The notes: generated by a model not told the origin, from the letters alone. Counted from the first letter of the stretch, positions 6,866-15,028 are shown. The stretch is 24,515 bases of DNA from Syntrophaceae bacterium UBA5744 (GCA_002419215.1 DIFQ01000126.1:1-24515); one strand, 5' to 3'. Program-made: numbers and translations.

Positions 6866-8107
6866 ATGGCACTGGTGGTTCCGTTCCGGGCCGTGAGGCC
6901 GCACAGGAAATACGCCGGCGAAGTGGCCTCGTTTCCTTACGATGTCCTGGACCGCGAAGAGGGCAGGGCGATCATCCGGGATAACCCCCTCAACTTCCTG
7001 CGCGTGGAAAAATCCGAGATCGATGTCCCGGACGAGATCCGGGACGATGACCCCCGGGTGTTCGCCAGGGCACGCGAAAATCTGCGAAACTTCATGAAGG
7101 AGGGCATCCTCTTCCAGGATGAGAAGCCGTGCCTTTACGTCTACAAACAAAAAGCGGCTCACCGCGAGCAATACGGGCTCGTGGGCTGCGTGAGCGTTGC
7201 CGAGTACGAGGCGGGGCTCATCAAGAAACACGAGTTGACCCGCATCGACAAGGAAAACGAGCGGGTGAATCACATCGCAACTGCGGGCGCCCAGACGGGA
7301 CTCGTCTTTCTGCTCTATCGCTCCCGGGACGCGATCGACAGGATTCTCTCCGGAATCGTGAAAGGCCCCCCGGAGTACGATTTCACCACATCGGACGGTG
7401 TGAACCACACGGCCTGGGTGATCAGCGCAAGCGGCACCATCGAAGCGCTTCAGCAGGAATTCTCGAAGGTAGAGAGCCTCTACATTGCCGACGGGCATCA
7501 CCGGGCGGCATCGGCTGCCGCAGTGGCGCGGATGAGACGAAAGAAGAACCCGGCGCACAGCGGGACGGAGGAGTACAACACCTTCGTGGCCACACTTTTC
7601 TCCCACGAGCAGCTCAAGATTCTGGATTACAACCGTGTCGTGAAGGATCTGCAGGGGATGAACGGGCAGGAATTCCTGGACCGGATCGGCGAGACGTTCG
7701 CCGTCACGCCCGGCTTCAGCAAGCGGTCACCCTCCGGGCCCCGGCAGTTCGGCATGTACCTCCGGGGAACCTGGTATCGGCTCGATGCAAAACCGGAAAT
7801 TTACGAAAAAGCGGATCTCATCGGGAAGCTGGACGTTTCGATCCTCCAGGATCAGCTCCTGGGTCCCGTCCTCGGCATCAAGGACCCTCGAACCGATGAC
7901 CGGATCAAGTTCATCGGCGGGATCCGCGGGATGGACGAACTGGAGCGGATGGTGGATCAACGGGGGTATGCCGTGGCCTTTTCCCTTTACCCCCCGGGGA
8001 TTGATGAACTTGTCGAGATTGCCGACGCGGGGATGATCATGCCCCCCAAATCCACCTGGTTCGAGCCAAAACTCAGAAGCGGGCTGTTTGTGCACCTCAT
8101 CGACTGA
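6866..8107 (+). CDS. DUF1015 family protein
   Basis: A 413-residue DUF1015 protein. Diagnostic segments are the N-terminus (ALVVPFRAVRPHRKYAGEVA, then SFPYDVLDREEGR), KKHELTRIDKENERVNHI (120-137) and, most tellingly, YIADGHHRAASAA (206-218). The DGHHR motif recalls the catalytic region of ParB/SerK-like nucleotide-handling folds, but no reaction has been established for this family as far as I know. The C-terminus (MIMPPKSTWFEPKLRSGLFVH) is also typical. It has an excellent ribosome-binding site, AGGAGG at 6856-6861. The gene is divergent from the lhgO-like gene and followed by a repeat hairpin before the methyltransferase. Length is normal for the family. Confidence 0.93.
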   Translation: MALVVPFRAVRPHRKYAGEVASFPYDVLDREEGRAIIRDNPLNFLRVEKSEIDVPDEIRDDDPRVFARARENLRNFMKEGILFQDEKPCLYVYKQKAAHREQYGLVGCVSVAEYEAGLIKKHELTRIDKENERVNHIATAGAQTGLVFLLYRSRDAIDRILSGIVKGPPEYDFTTSDGVNHTAWVISASGTIEALQQEFSKVESLYIADGHHRAASAAAVARMRRKKNPAHSGTEEYNTFVATLFSHEQLKILDYNRVVKDLQGMNGQEFLDRIGETFAVTPGFSKRSPSGPRQFGMYLRGTWYRLDAKPEIYEKADLIGKLDVSILQDQLLGPVLGIKDPRTDDRIKFIGGIRGMDELERMVDQRGYAVAFSLYPPGIDELVEIADAGMIMPPKSTWFEPKLRSGLFVHLID

Positions 8108-8119
8108 CATCGAAGGCAA

Positions 8120-8200
8120 AAGGCTACAGGCCACAGGCCGCAGGAACACCTTATTGGCTGCTCTTTTACCTGTCACCTGTGACCTGTAGCCTGTGGCCTT
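8120..8200. repeat. CAGGCTACAGG-type short-unit hairpin repeat
   Basis: The left arm runs AAGGCTACAGGCCACAGG from 8120 and the right arm CCTGTAGCCTGTGGCCTT ends at 8200; the two arms are imperfect reverse complements built from degenerate 7-nt units (acaggcy). It fills the gap between the DUF1015 gene and the methyltransferase. Relatives occur at 20916-21014 and 23966-24036. Confidence 0.7.
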
Positions 8201-8230
8201 GAAGTGCCCTCGAAGGCGGAACTGAATTCA

Positions 8231-8992
8231 ATGGCGGAAATTTCCTTCATACGGGATGACGAGTCTCTCGAGTCCCTCTACGGGGGGCGGTTGCACATCC
8301 TCCAGAAGAAAAAGGGGTACCGCTATACGATAGACTCCATCCTGCTGGCCCATTTCGTTGAACCGAAAAAGGGGGAGAGGATCCTCGAACTCGGGGCGGG
8401 GAGCGGCGTGATCAGCCTTCTGCTGGCCTTCCGGAATCCCGGGGTCCGGGTGACGGGCGTGGAGATCCAGGCCGAACTGGCCGACATGGCGGGCCGCAGC
8501 ATCTCCATGAACGGCCTGGAGGGCAGAGTCCAAATCATGGCGGGCGATGTCCGCAACGCCGCCGATTTCCTGGAAGCCAGGTCCCAGGATGTCGCGGTAT
8601 TCAATCCGCCCTACCGGAAGAGGGGATCGGGGAAAGTGAACCCCGGGAGGGAAAAGGCCCTGGCGCGGCACGAAATCGCAGGGACCATCACCGATTTCCT
8701 GAGGGCCGCTTCTCGCGCGCTCGAGCCGGGAGGCCGGGTCTGCCTGATCTACCCCTGCTCGCGCATGGTGGAGGCCATCCATCGAATGCGGGCGGAGAAG
8801 ATGGAACCGAAGAGGCTCCGCATGGTTCATTCGAGGCCGGGGTCGAGGGGGGATTTCATCCTCGTGGAAGGGATGAAGGGGGGCGGCGAGGAGTTGTCCG
8901 TCCTCCCGCCTCTGTTCGTCTATCAGGAAGGCGAGCGGTATTCGGAAGAACTGGAGGCGCTGTTCAGGAATCTTTCCGGCGCCGCAGGATAG
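8231..8992 (+). CDS. TrmN6-like tRNA1(Val) adenine-N6 methyltransferase
   Basis: A 253-residue class I SAM-dependent methyltransferase. SAM motif I is LELGAGSGVISLLL (52-65), motif II ends in VTGVEIQ, and the amino-methyltransferase motif NPPY is at 125-128. The N-terminal GYRYTIDSILLAHF (29-42) is characteristic of the YfiC/TrmN6 group that modifies A37 of tRNA1(Val). Start placed at ATG 8231, where the family homology begins; an in-frame GTG at 8204 lies inside the preceding hairpin repeat and is less likely. Its 3' end overlaps the 3' end of the convergent dciA gene by 29 nt. The exact tRNA target is inferred from the family. Confidence 0.87.
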   Translation: MAEISFIRDDESLESLYGGRLHILQKKKGYRYTIDSILLAHFVEPKKGERILELGAGSGVISLLLAFRNPGVRVTGVEIQAELADMAGRSISMNGLEGRVQIMAGDVRNAADFLEARSQDVAVFNPPYRKRGSGKVNPGREKALARHEIAGTITDFLRAASRALEPGGRVCLIYPCSRMVEAIHRMRAEKMEPKRLRMVHSRPGSRGDFILVEGMKGGGEELSVLPPLFVYQEGERYSEELEALFRNLSGAAG

Positions 8993-9452
8993 ACCCGGTC
9001 ATTGCTTTTTGCAGGATATTTTTCAGATCCCGGTCGGCCACGCCGGCGAGGGTATCGCGGATGTAGTCCTTTTCTTCCGCCTTCAGATCGCGGGCGTCAA
9101 GCCGTATTTCCGGCCCGGAGTGTTTCGCGGGCGGGGCCTCGACTTCGCCGATGAAGTACCGGATCCGGGCAACCTTCGTCTGGCCGAGGATCCCGTTGAT
9201 TTTCGAGATGATGTCCTGTTTCATGAACTGGAGCTCATGCATCCATACGGACGTGGACACTCGAACGTAGAGGACATCGTCCCTGAGCCTGTCAGGCTGC
9301 GCCTTCGCACCGATCTGAGGCCCCACGGCACGGTTCCAGGCGTCGATGAGGGTACGGTCCTTCATGGGAAGATGAAGGGCTTTCTTTTTGAGGGTCTCGG
9401 GGAGAATCTCCCCGAGCAGCCGGGGTGTCGATGAGCCTTTACGCCGCCGCAT
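8964..9452 (-). CDS. dciA: DUF721/DciA family protein (replicative helicase loader type)
   Basis: A 162-residue DUF721 protein. The core WNRAVGPQIGAKAQPDRLRD followed by DVLYVRVSTSVWMHELQFMKQDII and KVARIRYFIG is the typical KH-like DUF721 domain. DciA proteins load the replicative helicase DnaB in bacteria that lack DnaC or DnaI. Start at ATG 9452 (MRRRKGSSTPRLLGEILPET); longer versions would run into the divergent upstream region and are not supported by homology. The C-terminal half is a charged tail ending in RRRKDS. It is convergent with the methyltransferase and divergent from the MoaE-like gene. Confidence 0.87.
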   Translation of the reverse strand: MRRRKGSSTPRLLGEILPETLKKKALHLPMKDRTLIDAWNRAVGPQIGAKAQPDRLRDDVLYVRVSTSVWMHELQFMKQDIISKINGILGQTKVARIRYFIGEVEAPPAKHSGPEIRLDARDLKAEEKDYIRDTLAGVADRDLKNILQKAMTGSILRRRKDS

Positions 9453-9562
9453 GGCCACAACATGGCACAGGCAGGCGCGGCAGTCAAGATGCAGAGGGTA
9501 AGAAGTTGAGAGGGTGAGAAGGTACGAAATAACTGCGAATGAAATGGAGGAAAGGCAGCGAT

Positions 9563-9913
9563 ATGGACCTGTCAACACTAGTTGAGAAAGTAAAAAAGCA
9601 CCCGGACTTCGAAAAGGCAGGGATGATTCTCTGTCACAATGGGGTTGTGAGGGCCACCTCGCGGGACGGCAGGCCCGTGTCGGAGGTGACCGTCCGGGTG
9701 GACCGCACGCGACTGGGCGCGATCCTGGCGGAAATCAAGGCCATGCCAGGGATCGTGGAGGTGCTGGCTCATGTCAATGAGGGAACCCTGAAAGTGGGCG
9801 AGGACGTGATGTACGTCGTCGTGGCTGGCGACTTCCGGGAGAACGTCTTCGATGCCATGATCGCTGCGGTTAACCGGATCAAGGCGGATGTGACGTCGAA
9901 AACGGAGAAGTGA
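9563..9913 (+). CDS. MoaE-like protein
   Basis: A 116-residue protein matching molybdopterin synthase large subunit MoaE in the order of its elements: GMILCHNGVVRATSRDGRPV (20-39), EVLAHVNEGTLKVGEDVMYV and VVAGDFRENVFDAMIAAVNRIK. MoaE and MoaD convert precursor Z (cPMP) to molybdopterin. This version is short: the usual C-terminal (L)K-x6-K ending with a tryptophan and KE is replaced by RIKADVTSKTEK, with the second lysine one residue closer and no tryptophan. No MoaD or other moa gene is adjacent. Start at ATG 9563 has a strong Shine-Dalgarno (GGAGGAAAGG, 9547-9556). It may be a divergent or regulatory MoaE; activity is uncertain. Confidence 0.78.
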   Translation: MDLSTLVEKVKKHPDFEKAGMILCHNGVVRATSRDGRPVSEVTVRVDRTRLGAILAEIKAMPGIVEVLAHVNEGTLKVGEDVMYVVVAGDFRENVFDAMIAAVNRIKADVTSKTEK

Positions 9914-10649
9914 AAAAAGTGACCCGTGATCCGTGACCGGTGGAAGAGAATGAAGTGTCTGAGTGAAGAGAAATAGAGGGATTCGGGAATCAGGCTTCGG
10001 GCTTCGGGACCAGGAAATAGAAACAAGAAGTCATTGCGAGCCGAGCCTCTTGCAAATTCCTTCCATAATCTCCCTCTCCCTAAGGGGAAAGTTACCCCAT
10101 AGGTTCCCTCTCCCTTGAGGGGAGAGGGTTAGGGTGAGGGTGAATGCCTCCCCTTCCTCTTGTTGGAGAGGGTCGGGGTGAGGGTGAAAAAGGTACGAAG
10201 AACAGTCCCCCTCACCTCAATCCTCTCCCCCGGAGGGGCGAGGAAGATTAAGGTATTGGTTATTTACAGGTACGGGGATCAGTCCCCCTCACCTCGGTCC
10301 CGTTCGGCATGCTCACGGCCCTGAGCGTGTCGAAGGGCTCTCCCTCGAGGGGAGAGGAAGACCAAGGTATCGGGTATTAACAGGTGTGGCAATCTTCGTC
10401 TGAGATTCTGGTTTTCTGATTCCGGCTTCAGGAAAAGAGGGAAATCGTAGATCGCCACGCCCTCGACAGGCTCGGCCTCGCGATGACTGTTGACGTTTTT
10501 TATTCTTCCCGAGACCCTAGACCCGAAACCCGATACCTTTGCTCCTGACGGGACAGACGGGATAGACCCGGCCATTGCCTTCCAACCCGTAATGATGTAG
10601 ATAGAAAAAGAAGACAGACACCCTAGAAAGACTCCAACCGGGGCGTGCC
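9914..10649. repeat. Intergenic repeat island of nested repeat families
   Basis: No gene is seen in these 736 nt; all frames are interrupted or repeat-derived. In order: GTGACC-type units (9920-9945), a TTCGGG-type stretch (9980-10015), a half-copy of the GTCATTGCGAG palindromic repeat (10030-10052), five copies of a CCCTCTCCC/GGGGAGAGG-GTTAGGGTGAGGG repeat in both orientations (10068-10372), a GTTCGGCATGCTCACGG...GAGCGTGTCGAAGG inverted motif (10304-10340), an inverted half-copy of the GTCATTGCGAG repeat (10450-10487), and CCCGAGACCC-type units ending in a 21-bp block (10547-10567) that recurs at 23596-23616. Confidence 0.75.
10068..10372. repeat. Polypurine/polypyrimidine CCCTCTCCC-GGGGAGAGGG repeats
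   Basis: Hairpin-forming copies such as CCCTCTCCCTTGAGGGGAGA (about 10107-10126) are followed by GGGTTAGGGTGAGGGTGA. Reverse-oriented copies read CCCCCTCACCTCAATCCTCT near 10207 and again near 10284. At least five diverged copies lie head to tail or head to head. This is a dispersed non-coding repeat type known from many bacterial genomes; here it is concentrated in one gap. Confidence 0.75.
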
Positions 10650-11060
10650 ATGGACGAACGAGAACGACTGAAGCTGATTCAGAGGCTCAAGACCGCGAAG
10701 ACTTCCGAGGAGCGGGACCAGATCCTGTGGTACCTGGCCGGGCAGGACAAGGCGGCGCGGGGGAAGCCCCAGCGACCCGAGCCGACGGGAACGGGAAAGC
10801 CCGCGCCGGCTGCGGCGGAGGGAAAGCCGAAATTGAGTCTCCCCGTGGGAAAACTTGGCGGAATGGGATCCATCACGGCGCTGCTGTTTTTCTTCTACGG
10901 ACTGGTCGCTATTGTCTCCGCCGTGATGAAGATCCTCCAGGGCGAGATGGACGGCGACGAGATCAAACAGCTCATCATGGGCGGCCTGTTCCTCCTGTTT
11001 GGCGTCGTCATCTTCGTGAGGGCCAGGCGGGCGCAGCGAAAAGCCGCCGAAGAAGCTTAG
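10650..11060 (+). CDS. Small two-helix membrane protein, unknown function
   Basis: A 136-residue protein with no recognised family. Residues 1-35 form a charged helix (MDERERLKLIQRLKTAKTSE). A Pro/Ala/Gly/Lys-rich linker (36-66) follows, then two hydrophobic helices at about 74-94 (SITALLFFFYGLVAIVSAVM) and 108-124 (LIMGGLFLLFGVVIFV), and a basic tail RARRAQRKAAEEA. The layout suggests an inner-membrane hairpin with both ends in the cytoplasm (positive-inside rule). The ribosome-binding site is weak (GGGG). It is convergent with the DUF748 gene, with only 21 nt between the stops, and sits directly after the repeat island. Confidence 0.75.
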   Translation: MDERERLKLIQRLKTAKTSEERDQILWYLAGQDKAARGKPQRPEPTGTGKPAPAAAEGKPKLSLPVGKLGGMGSITALLFFFYGLVAIVSAVMKILQGEMDGDEIKQLIMGGLFLLFGVVIFVRARRAQRKAAEEA

Positions 11061-11081
11061 CCGGGGCCCTGCCTACCCCCG

Positions 11082-14048
11082 CTATTTCAACTTGAAATCG
11101 ACGCGGCTCTGCTTCACCTCTTTTTTCTCTTCGGGCTGCAGCGTCGCCGGTTCGTTGACGAAGATACGCTCCGACGAGATCTCCCCATCGCCCAAGAACA
11201 GCTCTTCAACCTTCTGGGCCCTTCTCATGGCCAGCAGCCTCAGGTCGTCGTCCTTGACGGCGGTGTTCGTCAGCATGAGCTTTTCCATCTCCGGCACGGG
11301 CAGGCCCTTCTCCAGGCCGATGATGTTTTTCGGCTTGGGGAACTTTTCCGCCTTGTAGGCCAGCGTCAGATAGCGCTCGTATTCCTCGGACTCGACCGTG
11401 ATCTCGTCGACCGGCAGGACCTTCTTGCCCTGGCGGATCAGGGTGTTGAGCTTCTGGGCCTTGACCTTCCGCTGAACCAGGAACTGTTTCAGCCCCTCGC
11501 GGTCCCTTTCGAGATCGACGTGCCCCTCGATGTCGAGGCTCAGGGCCGGCTTTTCCTTCAGCGCCTTGGTGATGGTCTCGATTTTCTTCACGCCGGCCTC
11601 CGGGACCCGGTCGGAGCCGTAATCGAACTCAATGTAGGCGAGTTCCTCCCCCCCGCCGAAGAGGGAGCCGATCAGCGCGAAGGGGGCCGTCACGATCTTC
11701 GTGAGGAGGTTTACGATGATCTGCAGGACGATGCGGAACACGCTGAATTCCGGATCGTCGGTCTGGCCCGTCACGGGGATGTCCAGGACGATCTTCCCCT
11801 CGCGGTCCTTGAGCAGTGTGATGGCCAGGCTCACGGGCAGATTCGTGGCCTCGGGGCTTTCCACCTTTTCTCCCAGTGTGAGCTGGTCGATGAGCACCCG
11901 GTTTTCCAGATCGATGCTCTTCTTGACGATGTGGTATTTGACATCGAAGGAGAGCGAGCCTTTCTGGATTTTGTAGCCGATGTACTTCCCCGAGTAGGGC
12001 GACAGGGGACTCAGATTGAAGTCCTTGGTCGAAGCTTTGAGATCGACGAAGAGGTTTTCCTTGAAGGGGTGGACCTTTCCGACGATTTCGATGGGGATGA
12101 CTTTTCCCATTTTCCCTCGAAGCTCAACGTCTGCAGGCTTGGTCGTGATGGAGGTCACGCCGTTGACCCGGCCGCCGATCTCGGTCAGAGTGGTCCTGTA
12201 GCTGGGTTTGACGTAGCGGTCGTCGAATTCAATGGTGCCTCCCTGGAGCGTGATGCGGTTGATCTCGATATTCTTAGCCAGGATGTCGGCCGCGTATTCC
12301 TTTTTCTCCCCCGTTTGCTCCTCGTCCTCTTTCTTTGACGGTTCGGGGATTGGACCGGCGGCCTCCTCCTGCCCGGCCGCTTCCGGTTTGGCCACGTTTT
12401 TCAGGTTCAGGTTTCCTTCTTCATCCAGGGAGATGCGGACGAAGAAATCGGCAAGCGAAATGTCCTTGATCCGCACGAAAAGGGGATTGTACCCGAGGCT
12501 CATGCTGTTCAGGAAAAGCGATTTGAACTTCATGAAATCCTCCCCCAGGATCTTGTCCACCGTCGCCACGCGGGCAAGAAGCAGATTCCCGGCATACGTG
12601 GCCGAGACTTCTTTTCCCGGGGCCTGTGTCACGGACAGGGTCCCCTTGGTGGAGACGGCGCCGCTGGTGAAATTGACGCGGAAGTACTCCGTGAAGTATT
12701 CCTGGAAGGGGCGGATGCGGGCACGTTTCAGGTCGACATCGAGATTGGCGGAAAGAGGGTTCAAGCCGATGGGGCCGCCGACGGCGATCGAGCCCTGGCC
12801 CTTGTTGATGTCCATCGAAACCGAGAGGCTCCCACGGACGTCCTTCACGGTGGAAATATTTTCACCCTTGATCCGGATATCCTGGATCAGGGAATGGATC
12901 GCCTCCTGCGGAACTTCGTCCCGATAGGCGATCTTGCCGCCTTTCAGGTCAAAATCATCCAGGATCAGGGTGGGTAGCGGTTTCTCTTCCGTCTTGGCCT
13001 TCGGCTTTTCCTCTGTCCCGGCTTCCCCGGCACCTTTCTTCTTCTCCATCAGGGTCAACAGGTTGATGATGCCGTTCTTGTCCCTGCGTACGTTCAACTC
13101 GGGCGAGTCGAGGGCGATTTTCGCGAAGTGAAATTTTGACTGCAGCGGTTCGACGGCCGTCATGACCACATCCAGGCGCTTCAGCCCGGCGACGGGATTC
13201 TTTTTCCTGTCCTGCAGCACGAAATCCCTCAGTACCGCGTTTCCGGCCACCGAAATGGCGGGGCGCTGGTCGCCCGCCATGGAGAAGGTCAGCATGGACT
13301 GCACGTCGAGCTTTCCCGACGGCACGGAAACATTGAATTCGTGCGGGATGTAGGCCAGGTAGAAGGGGATGTCGAGGTCCTCGATGAGGATGTTGAAGAT
13401 CGTATCGCGCGTGTCCTTGAAGATCTTCGTTTTTCCCTCGAGCGAGTACGGGTCGCCGTTGATCGCCGCGGCGAACCGGGGCTGGACGTAAGTGTCGATG
13501 TGTTCGGGGATGTTGGAGATGAAGGGAATCCCGATGTTCATGTCCCGGACCGTGTGTGTCGTGTCGAAGGGACCGTCGATGAAATCGATGCTGCCGTTTT
13601 CGATGATGATGTTGTTGAGCGAGAACAGCGCAGGTTCTTTCTTTTCCTCCTTCGGTTCGTCCTCCTTCAGCAGTGCAAGCAGATCGGAGAAATTATACGA
13701 CCTGTCCTTGTTGCGCACAAGGTGCGCATAGGGCTTGCGGACAATCAATTCCTCGATGACGGGCGCCCGCTTGAAGACCGAGCGGATGTCCAGGTTGACG
13801 AGGAGTTCCTCGAGGGAGATGAATGTCTTGTCGCTCTTCGGTTCCTTGACCTCGAACCCCCGCAACGTCAGCGTGAGCGTGTAAGGGTTCAGGCTGATGT
13901 CGGCGAGGCTCACCTGGCGGTTGAGGGTCTTCGACAGGGTTTCCAGGAGGTAAGGCTTCACGAGGGGCGGGATGACAAAGAAGCCGATGAGGGTGAAGAG
14001 AATAAAAAAGACTGCAGCGCCAATAATCCATTTTTTGAATCGGCCCAT
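11082..14048 (-). CDS. AsmA-like DUF748 protein
   Basis: A large DUF748/AsmA-superfamily protein of 988 residues. One N-terminal membrane helix (residues 7-26) anchors it in the inner membrane. The rest is a long periplasmic beta-rich repeat chain of the type thought to form lipid-conducting grooves between the membranes; NRQVSLADISLNPYTLTLTL near residue 40 is the classic DUF748 opening. An acidic/lysine-rich linker (EPSKKEDEEQTGEKKEY) divides two repeat blocks. The C-terminal third, with LSLDIEGHVDLERDREGLKQ, is the usual DUF748 ending. Start placed at ATG 14048 (MGRFKKWIIG), which has GGAG seven bases upstream; in-frame ATGs at 14060 and 14069 are possible. It is a monocistronic minus-strand gene. 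Confidence 0.9.
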   Translation of the reverse strand: MGRFKKWIIGAAVFFILFTLIGFFVIPPLVKPYLLETLSKTLNRQVSLADISLNPYTLTLTLRGFEVKEPKSDKTFISLEELLVNLDIRSVFKRAPVIEELIVRKPYAHLVRNKDRSYNFSDLLALLKEDEPKEEKKEPALFSLNNIIIENGSIDFIDGPFDTTHTVRDMNIGIPFISNIPEHIDTYVQPRFAAAINGDPYSLEGKTKIFKDTRDTIFNILIEDLDIPFYLAYIPHEFNVSVPSGKLDVQSMLTFSMAGDQRPAISVAGNAVLRDFVLQDRKKNPVAGLKRLDVVMTAVEPLQSKFHFAKIALDSPELNVRRDKNGIINLLTLMEKKKGAGEAGTEEKPKAKTEEKPLPTLILDDFDLKGGKIAYRDEVPQEAIHSLIQDIRIKGENISTVKDVRGSLSVSMDINKGQGSIAVGGPIGLNPLSANLDVDLKRARIRPFQEYFTEYFRVNFTSGAVSTKGTLSVTQAPGKEVSATYAGNLLLARVATVDKILGEDFMKFKSLFLNSMSLGYNPLFVRIKDISLADFFVRISLDEEGNLNLKNVAKPEAAGQEEAAGPIPEPSKKEDEEQTGEKKEYAADILAKNIEINRITLQGGTIEFDDRYVKPSYRTTLTEIGGRVNGVTSITTKPADVELRGKMGKVIPIEIVGKVHPFKENLFVDLKASTKDFNLSPLSPYSGKYIGYKIQKGSLSFDVKYHIVKKSIDLENRVLIDQLTLGEKVESPEATNLPVSLAITLLKDREGKIVLDIPVTGQTDDPEFSVFRIVLQIIVNLLTKIVTAPFALIGSLFGGGEELAYIEFDYGSDRVPEAGVKKIETITKALKEKPALSLDIEGHVDLERDREGLKQFLVQRKVKAQKLNTLIRQGKKVLPVDEITVESEEYERYLTLAYKAEKFPKPKNIIGLEKGLPVPEMEKLMLTNTAVKDDDLRLLAMRRAQKVEELFLGDGEISSERIFVNEPATLQPEEKKEVKQSRVDFKLK

Positions 14049-14069
14049 GTTGTTCTCCATTGGCGTCAT

Positions 14070-14462
14070 TGTGCCGAGGCGGTTTGTATGGGAAAGAAAC
14101 TGCGAACGGTAGGCGCCGGATCCACCAATCCGGCAAAATCAATTTCGCACAGGCGACACTATTTTTCAATAGACAAAACGGGAGAACGCGGAAGAAATAA
14201 ACGATTCATCGTGCAGCCCATGAAACGACAAGGTTGGACAAAATTCACGATGTCAGCAAACCGCCACGGGGGGCGGATTCGCGGGCACAAGCTGCAATGC
14301 GGGACTGCTTGATGAAACGTAACGGGAAACGGGAAAGCAACGCGGGCGGGCCGCAGACGCAGAAAAGGCTTGAAATGCGGAAAAAAATCGTATAGATGAG
14401 TAGTACTCCTGAAGCGAAAATCGTGAGAAGAAAGAAACACATCAACCAAGGAGGAGATCAAG
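14070..14462. other. Divergent intergenic region, no gene seen
   Basis: A 393-nt gap between the DUF748 start (minus) and the Dx/H1-like gene (plus). It holds a 7-bp-arm inverted repeat (GCCGGAT-N6-ATCCGGC, 14115-14134) just upstream of the DUF748 gene, and a promoter-like TTGAAA/TATAGA near the right end. Open frames here have no ribosome-binding site and no family resemblance. The right end carries the Shine-Dalgarno AAGGAGGAG (14449-14457) for the next gene. Confidence 0.6.
14370..14396 (+). promoter_or_regulatory. Putative promoter of the Dx/H1-like gene
   Basis: TTGAAA at 14370-14375 and TATAGA at 14391-14396. The spacer is short (15 nt), or 16 if the -35 is read one base earlier as CTTGAA. 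It is the only promoter-like pair close to the start at 14463. Confidence 0.35.
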
Positions 14463-14771
14463 ATGGCAAAAGCGAAGAAGGGTGAGCTGTTCACTTGTGA
14501 GCTGTGCGGACTGGTCGTCGCCGTTGACGAGTGGGGCAACAGCACCGTGGGTGAGCTGGTCTGCTGCGATGTCCCCATGGAAAAAGGCAAAGCGGCCGCC
14601 GCAAAGGCGAAGAAGGCAGCGAAGCCCGCAAAGAAGGCGAAGAAACCCGCCAAGGCCAAGAAAGTGAAGGCCGCTCCGAAGAAGAAAGCGAAGCCCGCCA
14701 AGGCCAAGAAGGCCGCCAAGCCCAAGGCGAAAGCGAAACCCAAGGCAAAGGCGAAGGCAAAAAAGAAGTAA
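14463..14771 (+). CDS. Desulforedoxin-type Fe(Cys)4 domain fused to a histone H1-like tail
   Basis: A 102-residue two-part protein. Residues 7-40 match the N-terminal desulforedoxin (Dx) domain of desulfoferrodoxin: GELFTC12ELC15GLVV, then GELVC34C35DVPME, with the CxxC...CC pattern that holds a rubredoxin-like iron centre. The superoxide-reductase domain that follows in desulfoferrodoxin is absent. In its place residues 41-102 are almost only Lys, Ala and Pro in KAKKAAKPAKK-type repeats, like bacterial histone H1/HC1 or AlgP-like DNA-binding tails. It is strongly cationic and probably binds DNA or RNA. The ribosome-binding site is excellent (AAGGAGGAG) and a very strong terminator follows, so it is likely well expressed and monocistronic. 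An iron- or redox-sensing nucleoid protein is a plausible but unproven role. Confidence 0.92.
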   Translation: MAKAKKGELFTCELCGLVVAVDEWGNSTVGELVCCDVPMEKGKAAAAKAKKAAKPAKKAKKPAKAKKVKAAPKKKAKPAKAKKAAKPKAKAKPKAKAKAKKK

Positions 14772-14791
14772 CCATTCCCAGATGACGGTAA

Positions 14792-14830
14792 AAAAGAAAC
14801 CCCGCTCCACGACGGAGCGGGGTTTCTTTT
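14792..14830 (+). terminator. Strong Rho-independent terminator (17-bp perfect stem)
   Basis: AAAAGAAACCCCGCTCC (14792-14808) pairs perfectly with 14814-14830, with a 5-nt loop ACGAC and a T-rich right arm. The A-rich left arm makes it able to act in both directions. It lies 21 nt after the Dx/H1-like stop and separates that gene from the ferritin gene. Confidence 0.93.
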
Positions 14831-14865
14831 GTCTCCGCCCTGACCCTGTCGACAGGTCATTCTCG

Positions 14866-14894
14866 TTGACGAAAGGGAGAAGATCTTTTATTTT
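14866..14894 (+). promoter_or_regulatory. Putative promoter of the ferritin-like gene
   Basis: TTGACG at 14866-14871, a 17-nt spacer and TATTTT at 14889-14894, followed by a roughly 130-nt leader. This gives the ferritin-like gene its own transcription start after the preceding terminator. Confidence 0.5.
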
Positions 14895-15028
14895 ATACAC
14901 GGAAATCCAGAGGGCGTGTGCCGAATACGATTCGTGCGGTCAACGCTCGTCCCCGATGGGCGGGAGTTCCATTCTCAGGAAGACAGCCGTAAAGATCAAT
15001 ACAGCACAACACGAGAAGGAGGAAAGCC

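Noticed and set aside
6725..7606. Long N-terminal extension of the lhgO-like reading frame on the minus strand
   Set aside because: It lies antisense to the well-supported DUF1015 gene and shows no family similarity; the flavoenzyme homology begins at ATG 6724.
10279..10575. 98-aa minus-strand frame in the repeat island
   Set aside because: It consists of translated repeat units without a start signal or domain.
13341..14312. Plus-strand open frame opposite the 5' part of the DUF748 gene
   Set aside because: Antisense shadow rich in Asp/Val/Glu; no start signals and no domain.
14159..14860. Minus-strand Phe/Ala/Leu-rich frame that looks like a membrane protein
   Set aside because: It is the complement of the Lys/Ala repeat tail of the Dx/H1-like gene, which creates false hydrophobic repeats.
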